64,000 nt of DNA. Source: Rhyacichthys aspro (taxonomy: Eukaryota > Chordata > Actinopteri > Gobiiformes > Rhyacichthyidae). Location: contig CM072154.1 of assembly GCA_036850595.1 (NCBI GenBank), forward strand, positions 17,739,330 through 17,803,329. The letters are read 5' to 3'. The notes beneath the pieces are model-generated. The model did no database searches. It saw nothing but the letters and a program-made list of their open reading frames with translations, and was not told the origin of the DNA. Shown here piece by piece: positions 23,901 to 33,395 of the stretch (positions are counted from its first letter, which is position 1; the number at the start of each line of letters is the position of its first letter). The position numbers were made by a program, and so were the translations under genes.

Positions 23901-24207
23901 GAGCTCAGTTTAGGTCATGACAAAAAGCATTGTAAAAGGGTCTCATATCACAAGTTATTAAAGTTTCTGTTGATGTCCCTGTCTTCTCTGTGTCCAGGTG
24001 GCGGCAGGAGGAGGTAGGTCCCGTCTGAGGTGGTGTCTCTGTCTCCTTATCCTCTTTGCGGCGGCTGCTGTGCTGATGCTGTGGCTCCGGTATCCTCCGT
24101 TCAGGGAGCAGCTGGAGGACTTCTATTCCGACATCGAGACCCGAGTGGAGGACTATCTGATGGAGATGGCCTCTCCTCGACACTCGGGCTGTTATAGACC
24201 CGTGTGA
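17996..24207 (+). CDS. traf3ip3: TRAF3-interacting JNK-activating modulator (T3JAM)
   Basis: Thirteen coding exons: 17996-18385, 18463-18550, 18639-18753, 18846-18873, 18954-18983, 19532-19627, 20383-20454, 20652-20792, 22166-22303, 22380-22515, 22598-22743, 23714-23830 and 23998-24207. They encode 568 residues (human 551). The start has a strong Kozak context (gctgccATGG). In mammals the protein binds TRAF3 on intracellular membranes, modulates JNK and antiviral signalling, and functions in lymphocytes. A basic, low-complexity N-terminal third precedes a long coiled coil (about 215-490). One C-terminal membrane segment follows (RWCLCLLILFAAAAVLMLWL, about 511-530). The series LQRLAEYLQEALWRE, then SSDNIW, and KKLLLQMERQKLVYEDKA tracks the human protein closely. 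Two very short exons (28 and 30 bases) lie at the start of the coiled coil. The luminal tail of about 38 residues is longer than the human one. Confidence 0.93.
19194..19329. repeat. imperfect inverted repeat in traf3ip3 intron
   Basis: The arms contain the exact 13-base inverted pair ctctgtggctcca (19210-19222) and tggagccacagag (19292-19304), with an outer pair aagccca / tgggctt. The spacer of about 70 bases is AT-rich. It looks like a small hairpin-type (MITE-like) element, but no target-site duplication is obvious. Confidence 0.5.
20793..22165 (+). other. long traf3ip3 intron with probable repeat insertion
   Basis: The segment from about 20900 to 21300 looks like an old repeat: a 'gagatgcagcatctcatttt' motif, a long CA/A-rich stretch and simple-sequence tracts. 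The remainder is AT-rich with no coding exons; the flanking exons join in phase without it. Confidence 0.4.
22744..23713 (+). other. traf3ip3 intron, nothing recognised
   Basis: 970 bases of AT-rich intron between in-phase exons. No coding sequence or identified repeat. Confidence 0.4.
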
Positions 24208-26112
24208 TCCCAGGACTATGTCAGGAGATTCATAGTTTCATAGTTTTTCATTCATAGTTTTTAAAAAATGTTAATATTTGATGATTTTAAAATGGAAATG
24301 TGAGTTTAATTTGGGAGGTACTGATGTGATAATATTGTAATGGCACTGTTTTGTAATGTACTGTATTTGTTTAAATACAACTGAAAAAAAAAACAGATGT
24401 ATTATTTATTTTTTTCTAAAAAAAAAAGGGTTTTATGCTGTTACATGTTAAAGAATAGAAGTGAAGGCGCAAAAGCAAATCTGTATGGGCACTTTTAAAT
24501 ATTTAATGTGCTTTTACTATAGCAACAATGGAAAAAGGAAGAGGTAATAGAATAGAATAACTTTTTTGTCATTGTACATTGTGTAACAAAATTGAATGCA
24601 AACCACCAGTGCAGGTAAATAAATAAATAATAAATAAATAAAAAAGGAAAGGTAAATGGAGAGTGAGAGAAAGTATCAACCAGGTGAGCCTCAGGTGTGA
24701 CCTGTGTATAACACGTCAACAACAGCAATGTACTGAAGGATAATTTAACACATAAGGACAGTATTTGAATACAATATGGTCAGGCAGCTTGCGGATGCTT
24801 TCTTTGGTCATAGTCTATTTTGAATATTATACAATTTGACACTATTACACAGTTAAAGTCCTAGAGGTGACTGTTCTTGGTTTGAGACATTTTGCCTAAA
24901 AATTTTGCACCAAACTGATGTTGAGGATGGACTTAAAAGATGTTGAGAGTGCTGCATGATCTCTCTTGACTTACCTTGATGTACTTTCATCATCCAAAGA
25001 CAAGCATGTGTAGGTAGGCAACCGACCAGAGAGCGCCCCAACCCAGGCCCAAAGCAGCTGGGATAGTCTCCAGTCACACATGACCCCAACACAAAGCAGT
25101 AGAAAAGGAATGAATTGTCATGGTTAAAATATAATCTTTAGTTATATGGACATGCATTTTGATCCTGTCCAATCTGAATTGTGTTTTTAAAGACACAAAT
25201 CTGTGGAAAGGCTCCTGCACAAATTATTTTATTATTTTTCATATTTATAATCATACGAATATCCGTAACATTGTCCTTTAATATAGTCTTGTGTTAACGC
25301 ACTAGGCTCAGCAGCTTCATGAGGACAAAAGGTATAAACAAAGAGCAACACAAAAAAATGTACATACTTTACAGCACCTTCCTCGTTATCTGTAGGCTTA
25401 TGTAAGTATTTAAACACACATTTTAATTTAAGCTGAGTCAATTTTGGAGGAAAAACAAGTCACTTTTGCTCGAGTAAAGTTTCAAAATGAATGTGTAAGA
25501 CTAACCTTTAGATATCAGTGGAAAGCACCATCGTCTCACAGCATAAAGGTCCAGAGCTGGCCTGGGCCTCTTCAATAGAACTAGATATAACTTAATATAC
25601 TAGTCTCTTACTAGTATTTTCAGAAATTATAACATCGTATCTACTTATATAGCCTTCATGTAACAGTTGTAGCTTTTGATCACCTCTAAAATTCATTGTC
25701 ATAACAGTTGTGTCATTTCCTGAACTGAATAATAGCCTTAAACTTGATTAAAATGTTCATGAACCTGGCAGACCTCCCTCTCTCAGGCTTCACCATTGTC
25801 TGATCCACTCAAACTTTAGAGACAAAACCCTGAACTCTCTGAGCCATTGTTCATTGTACTCACTGTTTCCAGATGCAGCTCTATTCTCCCGTTGCTCTGA
25901 CACAGCACATCCAGCCCTCGGCCACCGTTTACCTGGAGCCTCCCTGAACACACCGCTGCCTTTGAAGAGATGGATCTTTTCCTTCTCTGGGGCCAGTCTC
26001 TTGGTCAAAGTCGAGGTACGAGGCTCGAGTGAAGTGCAGATTGAGAGCTTCCTGTGACATATTTCACAACAGATAACAGGGAACTTGCTAAACCGTTTTT
26101 GACTTTTCGCAG
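24208..26112. other. traf3ip3 3' UTR and spacer before the DNase gene
   Basis: Contains the traf3ip3 3' UTR, an (AAAT)n simple repeat at about 24614-24645 and a reverse-oriented fragment of the fish repeat at about 24985-25110. A promoter or 5' UTR region for the DNase gene lies before the acceptor at 26112. The 148-codon minus-strand frame at 25790-26236 overlaps the DNase signal-peptide exon in antisense and is not supported as a gene. Confidence 0.45.
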
Positions 26113-26125
26113 GCAGAGATGCGAG

Positions 26126-28904
26126 ATGAGGACCACTGTGGTGCTGCTGGTCGCTGGGCTGTGTGTTTTCAACGCTGCACTTTGTCTGAAAATATGTGCC
26201 TTTAATGTTCAGAGCTTTGGAGAGGCCAAGGCACACAACAAGAAGGTGATGGGCATTTTACTCAAGGTATGTTTGACCCCAGAAGTCAACACCAAGGCCT
26301 GTTTATGAAAAACTGGAAGAGATAAAAGTCCAGTCTGAGTCCAGTAAAGCAGCTGTGGTTTTCTCTTGGTTAAAAATCCTGTGACTGAAAGAAGATGAAT
26401 GAGAATGAGTCCAAGATGAGACCAAGACCTTAAAAAAGTGGTCACAAAACCAGTTTCAAGACAATACATTTAGGGACTAAAAACACAGACAGACCAAGAC
26501 CAGTGTGTGATAAATGGGAAGACCTTTCATTTAGCCACAGATTTATTGATTTTACCTTTATTTAATCAAATGGGTGACCAGTTCTTATTTGCCCTAAAGA
26601 GCCTGGGCAGAGGCAGCAGTCAGATATAAGACAAGACAAATATCTATAGATTAAATATAAGAGAAATAGATACAAAAACAGTACAACAGCTCACCTCAAG
26701 TCCAGTCTCAAAGCGATATAAAACCATTGGCCTGAACAGAGACAGGTTATTAGTCACTGAACAAAAATCAGAGCAGATCTAGATCAATTAAACAAACAGT
26801 CTTAATCAACTTTAGTTACTTGAATAAACTGTTTTCGCTCCACAGATCCTCTCTAGATGTGACCTGTCTCTGATCCAAGAGGTCAGAGACTCGAAAGGGG
26901 AGGCAATAAAAGCCCTGGTGGAGGATCTCAACAGGTGAGTCACAGCAGATTTCATCATCTGTCAGTCATTCATCATAACTCTAAGACTGTGAATATTCTG
27001 TCTGCAGATACGACAGGTCAAACTCGTACTCTTATTTACAAAGTGAACGTCTCGGGAGGAAAACCTACAAAGAGCAGTACGTCTACATTTACAGGTAACA
27101 CACGGGTTCAAATACAGCACGCTGTACAGATAAACCTCAGGTATCTGTGTGATGTTTTACTGTTTCTGTGCAGAGACAATGTGCTGAAGGTCAAAGAGCA
27201 CTACCAGTATCCCAGACTGGAACGGGACGGGACCAATGAGACCGATGTGTTCTCCAGAGAGCCTTTCATCGTGAGATTTCACTCTCCAACGACATGTAAC
27301 TACTGCTTAAACCAATATACAACTCACAGTATCTAACTTAAGCTTTGTTTTTTTTAGTATAATATGGTCTTTTGTAGATTCAGTCCTTTTTTAAGGCTGT
27401 ATATTTTATAAAAAGTTACCCAGTTGCATGTTTTTATTATAAACTGTTATAATTAATTTTAAATAATGTGTGTAATGTGAGGAAAATACAATATTACCTA
27501 CCTATATCAGATCTACTAATCCTAGTCAATGCATATGCATGTGCATATGTTGCATGCAGTGTGTTATTTTCTCAAAGCATAAAGATTTGAAAGAGGTACT
27601 TGAGGAGAAACCCTGCACAAAACATATTACATTTCTGAAATTGAAGTTTTGGTTCTCAGTGTAATTCATAATACCAGACATTGAAAATACTCCAAAGCAT
27701 TACAAATGTTATTTAAAGGAAAAACAGCTGTTCATATGTAACAGTTTCTTAAGGCTTAGACATCATATTGTATACATTATATTGAGCCGCAAATGATATA
27801 AGAAAATAGAGGGTAAAATGCAATTAAATAAATCATGAATGTGTTTATTTTCAGTGATAAAAGACTTGGTGCTGATTGGTCAACACACCTGCCCCAAAAC
27901 GGCCATGAAGGAGATCGATGAGCTGTACACAGTCTTCAAAGGCATTTACAAAAAGTGGAAAACAGACGTGAGTTTAACCATTATATTATCTCAGTACTTT
28001 TATGTGTTTCTGATGGAAGGCTCTTGTATAAAAAAAATGGACTTGTCTGAACTCGTGGCTCCTCTCAGAACGTGATGATTTTGGGAGACCTGAACGCCGC
28101 CTGTAACTACGTCACGATCAAAGGCTGGAGGAGTGTGAGGTTAAGGAGCGACCCCAGGTTTCGATGGCTCATAGAAGACAACCAGGACACCACTGTGAGA
28201 GAGAAGACACACTGCGCCTACGACAGGTCAGTGAGGCTGCAAAAAACACAAAGAACAAGAACCTCCACCAGTGGCTTTGTGATAAATAAATATGGAGTCT
28301 ATGCTCATTAGCATATAAACCAAAGTAAAATAAGGCCTATGTGAAAATTTGAGCAGCTAAAATAGTTAAAATAGCTAGTTTTACACACTGCAGTGTAGTC
28401 TAGTTTTGGTCTTGGCTGGTCCTTTTTTATAATCTACATTAGTAATTGGTAATGTTACAAACCCGAGACTAAAGTGCATGTTTTTTGATATTGGTGGGGG
28501 AAACCGGAGTACCCAGAAAACCTGCCTAAGCACAGAGACAACAAACTCCACACAGAAAGGCCCTGCCCGTCACAGGAATCAAACTTAGGACCTAAACACA
28601 TCAAAGTAGTATTAATACAGGGTTACTTTTCACGACTCTCTTCAGGATCATTGTTCACGGCCGAGAGATCATTTCCAGCATCGTCCCGGGATCAGCTCAA
28701 CCCTTTAATTTTAAGGAGAACTTCCATCTCACTGAGGAAGAGGTACAATTCAAAACAAAAATTAAAAGCAACCCCAAAGTCTTTAAGGGTCTATTCTCTT
28801 AACAATCACGTTTGTCTCTTCAGGCTCTTGAAGTGAGCGACCATTTTCCTGTTGAAGTGGAGCTGAAGCCCAACCATCGATACCTGCTTCGCCACGAGCT
28901 GTAA
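26126..28904 (+). CDS. dnase1l1l: secreted DNase I-family endonuclease, DNASE1L1-like
   Basis: Eight coding exons: 26126-26266, 26846-26934, 27008-27094, 27174-27295, 27855-27967, 28069-28226, 28646-28742 and 28824-28904. They encode 295 residues. DNase I enzymes are Ca/Mg-dependent endonucleases that act after secretion or in endosomes. Residues 1-20 are a clear signal peptide (MRTTVVLLVAGLCVFNAALC). Active-site positions are present: Asn27 (AFNVQSFG), Glu59 (LIQEVRD), His157 (GQHT), Asp191/Asn193 (GDLN) and Asp275/His276 (SDHF). One NET glycosylation site lies near 130. The protein ends RHEL and lacks the hydrophobic C-terminal tail expected of a GPI-anchored DNASE1L1. Proximity to emd mirrors human Xq28 and favours DNASE1L1. 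A dnase1l4-type fish paralogue remains possible, so the symbol is tentative. Confidence 0.9.
28488..28605 (+). repeat. fragment of the teleost interspersed repeat
   Basis: The 3' half of the family seen at 1430-1735: ggaaaccggagtacccagaa, then aactccacacagaaaggccc and ggaatcaaac. It lies in an intron of the DNase gene. Confidence 0.65.
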
Positions 28905-29637
28905 ACAAACCAAAGCCAAAACAAATGAACTTTTTTAACTGTAATTATAAACTGATTGTCTATTTATGATTTTGTAATGACTGAAACTTGTCATTAAAAA
29001 GGCACCGCCCTCAAAACACAAGTGTAATTTACTGTAAATCAAGCAGCAACAGTAATAATGAGAAAACAGATAGTATTTTGGTCTATGAGATACTTAGGAT
29101 TAGGTCACTTATTTCCTGCAGAAGGTAAATGGCAGCACATCCGTTTGGAGAAGCAGACAGGAGCAATCACATCGACTTCATGCAAATGCAGCCAGTCAAG
29201 ACACTTTTTTTTTAAATTCATGATTGAAGTGCTTCTGCTGTAAACACTGAGCGCTGTCGTCTTCTTTGTGAAGGAACAGTTTGTGCGTGTCGTGCATCAG
29301 ACACCAAAACCACATCAAAGCTGCCAACACTTCATAAAGGTACAGGCTCCTCTAGCGACACAAACATATTCAAAGACAACAATAATACTTCTCAGGGTCT
29401 TCTCAAAGTTAAGCTCTTTTTACTATTGACTTCTTCAGCAGCTCGACAGTATATTCTCTATCAGTAGGAGTGCTCATAGTTTTATCTGGTGCAACATTTG
29501 TTCGACAGGAAATCAATTTGAGGCAACAGCGACGGCGGCTCAGTTTTGTTTGAGAGCTCTTCCTTTTTGAAATACATTATTGGATAAAGGTAATGATCAT
29601 TTAAGCATTGATCCTACGTTTTTCATTGGCTTTGAAC
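28905..29637 (+). other. DNase 3' UTR and spacer
   Basis: An ATTAAA signal at 28993-28998 probably ends the DNase transcript. The fragment at 29135-29250 resembles the repeat at 5970. The promoter of the next gene is presumably at about 29450-29630. It has no TATA box, but a donor-like gataaag|gtaatg near 29588 is seen. Confidence 0.4.
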
Positions 29638-32523
29638 ATGGAGAAAAGCTTTGCAGATCTTCTAAGCGATGCATTTTCAGGTAAGAAACATATTGTTAAG
29701 TAATTTGTATATTGTTTAATCAGATCATAAAATGTTCAATGCACATTTCAGAAACTGCACTTACTTCTTTTCCCGACGGAGACATGGACTTTGAGAGTTT
29801 AAATTATGATGAAGATGGGACAGTTTTGAGTCAAAACGAGATTACAGACCAGGAAGTAGCCTCTCCTATGTTGGAAACTACTTCTACTCAAAGCGATGAT
29901 GATGAAGAGGTGTACGGTGCTAAAAATAATGAGAAAACCCTTGGAGAGGTTGGGGTCAGTGTGAGGCGACAGTGGCAGGAGGATTACACAAGCTCTGAGG
30001 AAGAGTTTGGAGAAAATGAGGCCGAAATTGGAGAGAAACCGGGGGATTTCTTTGGGACGGTTCACAGCAGAGAGGACGATGAAGAGGTCTCTGCAACGGG
30101 ACGACCTCTGACCCAAAAGGACAATGATGAAACTGAAGTTAGAAACGAGGAGGAAGTGGAGTCCTATTTTGGGAACATCCCTGGACGTAGTAACTCGATG
30201 AGAGCAGTTGATCATAGTGATGAGGAAGAACAAAAGGAAGAGGACTCCATTCAAGTTGAATGTACTTTTGAGTATCCTGAGACTTCGTCTGACCTACAGG
30301 ACCTGATTGGTGATGAATATGTGGACAAGATGAAGGATTTCTCAGGAGAAGAGCACCAGGAGGCTGGAGAGAGCATTTCTGATTATCCATCTGATTTTTC
30401 TTCATGTGAATATGTGGACAATCCAGCGAGGGTCCAAGAAAGTAATTTTGAAACGCAGCTTGATTTTACAGCTGACAGCGATTCGAACGATGAAATGAGT
30501 GTGACATATATGGACAGTGATGAGGGTCTGGATTTGTCAACGAAACCCAAGCGTAAAGAGAAAGAGAAGACTGTGGACAGTTTTTTGGACAAAGAAGTTG
30601 TAAAAGACTACACTGATGAAAACAACAGAGAACCTGAGAGTGAGTCGAACTTCTCAAACAAAGATAAAATCCAACTGAAAATGACCAAGCAGGATTTATC
30701 TGTCGACCTTTCTCAAAACCAGGAGGACAATCTGCTTCAAAGCTGGACGACAGACGATTTTCCTAAATGGAGCATCTCTGACGAAGACCAAACCACAAAC
30801 AGCTATAAAACAGACACAGATTTCAACATCTGCTGGAGTCTGGACATGACAATTGAATCAGAAAAAGCACAAACGCTGACCTCAGATGTTCATCCAGCCG
30901 AGGACAGCAGTGTAAAGAGCCGCTCAGAGAAACTCGTCTCCTCCAGCCAGGGGTCAGTGGACGACAGTTTCTTTTTCAACAATGAGCCTGAAGCCTCTGA
31001 GGTCACGGACGAGGGCCAGCTGGGAGACGACGAGTTTGAAGAGGAGAGGACCTGGGAGCAAGAGAAGGAGAGGATCGAGGCTTTTTATAAGTTTTACAAC
31101 GACAGAGAGGGAGACGGCGAGAGGGAAGGTGAGTGAAGTTGTTCAGTCATTGGGAATAATTTTGATATACTGTGCAGCTGATAGAAACAGTTTGAGTATA
31201 AAATCGTGTCATATATATTTAAAATGCTGTAACTGGATTGGTTTTATATTCATTTACTGAAAATATTATACGCACTGAAAATATATTACCATAAAAAGGG
31301 AAGCTGGAAAATTCAACAAATTACTGTGACCTTTAAAGTCCCTGTCCTTTCACACCAATGACTAGACTTCCTAATAAATGTCTTTGTGAAACTATTTTTT
31401 AGGCGACTACATACAGTTTAGTACCTTTACAACCATAAATATTACTACTATACTTTGTAAGTGATGTGAAAGTAGGCAAATGCGCAAAGTTTTCCACTTG
31501 AGGTCTTTGTCTAGATGAGGATTGTGATGAAGACTCTACTTGGGCTTACTGAAGGTTTTTGAATAGCACTGAAATATTTGAAGAAATGCAGGAGCAGTCA
31601 GTCATAGTGGTATTGTGATAAGTATAATATATTGTGTAGTCCTGAATTAATAAGAAACTTTATGGTGATTTCAAAAACAAGGTGAATAGACTATAAGCAG
31701 CAACAAAAGATGTTTTTTTTTTTTTAACGTTTATCACTTGCATGTTTCAGAACGGCAGATTAAGGTCCAGTTTCGCACAGAGGCACTGTCACAGGTGATT
31801 CATTATGACACTGACAGGTGAGTGGGTCATACTCCAGTCGAATGAGTATGTATTCTAGTGTCATTATGTTCGTTATGTGAGACTGTGTGTGCTTCTCTTC
31901 AGCTGCGACAGTGATTCACTCAGCAGTTCATCAGATGAGGACGAGGGCCTAGACCTGGACTATGCAAAAGCTTCTGAGGTAAAAATGTCTTTATCTCCGA
32001 TGGGTCCAGGTGATAAAACAAATACAGTACTTACAAAGACTTCTGTTTGGTGTCACAGGAGCCACAGGAGGCTGAAGACGTCCCTCAGATGGACTCAACA
32101 TGTGATTCATTCAGAACGGCAGATCAAGGTCCAGAAATGATCTGCTCTCCAGAAATGACTGAAAAAGAGACAGAAAGCACCAACTCACAAACCTGCACAA
32201 GGAAACAGAAGGTGAGTGAGTTTATTCTTTTACAAACTACATTCTGTTTATTTTCTTTAGGTGTCTTCTTGGACTGTGGGCGGAGTCAAGACTCACAAAT
32301 AGAGGAGCAACCAATTTTTTTACATTGTCTGAAATCACTCTTCCATTTACTGATCTCACTTTTCCACTTTAACTTATCTCTTTTCACACTTCTCTTGTTT
32401 GTCCTTCTGCAGTGTCTGTCTGTGTTGAAGATGGTACTGAGCATGAGTTTGGTCGTTGTGATGGGACTCATCCTGTTCTGGTTTGTCACAGAAGCAGCAG
32501 AGTGGCCTGATTTCTTCTTCTGA
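29638..32523 (+). CDS. uncharacterised acidic tail-anchored membrane protein with KVQF motif
   Basis: Six exons join in phase: 29638-29680, 29752-31128, 31751-31817, 31903-31978, 32059-32211 and 32413-32523. They encode 608 residues. I do not recognise the family. The start MEKSFADLLSDAFS is short and helical-looking. The 1377-base exon 2 encodes a highly acidic, Ser/Thr/Asp/Glu-rich and probably disordered region. Exon 3 carries KVQF at 478-481, matching the RVxF docking motif for protein phosphatase 1. Exon 4 encodes an SDSDSLSSSSDEDEGLDLD cluster, a casein-kinase-2-type acidic stretch. The last exon has one hydrophobic segment (about 578-597, LVVVMGLILFWFV), then a short tail ending EWPDFFF. 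That layout suggests a tail-anchored protein with the acidic part in cytosol or nucleoplasm. PP1 binding is inference from the motif. A poly(A) signal AATAAA is at 32625-32630. Confidence 0.82.
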
Positions 32524-32624
32524 AGGCAAAAGCAAAGTTTTTTAACTGATTTGATCTTGTTGACTTACTAAAATTTACATAATGGCTTGTTTTTTGATAT
32601 GTACTGTACATTATTTGTTGTTTA

Positions 32625-32630
32625 AATAAA
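32625..32630 (+). terminator. poly(A) signal of the acidic membrane protein gene
   Basis: AATAAA about 100 bases after the stop codon, with a second one immediately downstream. Confidence 0.65.
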
Positions 32631-33395
32631 AAATAAAACGCTGGTGCAGCAGTGTTGTGCCTTTCTCGTGCATTAATTAGCACATTAGCAATCAGTGTTT
32701 GTTTTTTAAGACATATTTCTTGTCATTATCAGCCCCAGTTAACATTGAATTAGAGCATTTTGGGGAATCAGTTTAAGACAGTTCAAGAACATATTATGAG
32801 ATGCTTAAATTTGCACAATACAACAATACTGAAAAATATTGATTGAAGACTAATGTCATTTAAAAATTGCAGTGCAGGAAATAGAAATGAGGGCAGTTAA
32901 ACCTGAAGAACCGGGTTTGGTTTATTCATTAAATGTTCCCTGCTTTAGAAACAGAAAAAGAGTTAGCAGCCAATAACGTAACAACAAAAGTAATCCATAT
33001 TTAGTGAGTATAAGGTTGCTAAATGCTAGATAAAAACTGATAGCTTTGAGAAGCAGTAGAGCGCGCTGTATAAAACCGACGGTTGGTTTGAAATCCACCA
33101 GTGAGGACTAAAACCACAGAAGAAGAAGGATGCCAATCTAGAGATGCGAAGGTTTTAAATACATTTATCAACCACACGGGCGGTGCTTAAGTGTGTTATG
33201 TGTTTCCAAGGCAACACTCGCGCTACAGAAAAATCGGCCGAGGCTGCGGAACAGTCCGAGCACCCAGTGGGAGGAGTCACCCGTGTTTTCGTTTTGCCAA
33301 CAGAAACTGAAGCTTTCCAAAAAGACGGCAAGAACAGCTGCTGAAATTGCCCCCTCGGACATTGATTTTGGAATAATAAATTAAGTTAAATAAAA
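32631..33395. other. spacer and emd promoter
   Basis: The first half is AT-rich. From about 33170 to 33395 the sequence becomes richer in CpG (aacactcgcgctacag, atcggccgaggctgcgg) and forms the emd promoter and 5' UTR. No other gene is seen. Confidence 0.45.

Noticed and set aside
25790..26236. 148-codon open frame on the - strand
   Set aside because: Antisense to the DNase signal-peptide exon; composition looks random and no splice partners are seen.
29799..30254. 151-codon open frame on the - strand
   Set aside because: Shadow of the highly acidic exon 2 of the + strand gene; the hydrophobic translation is the expected antisense of GAA/GAT-rich codons.
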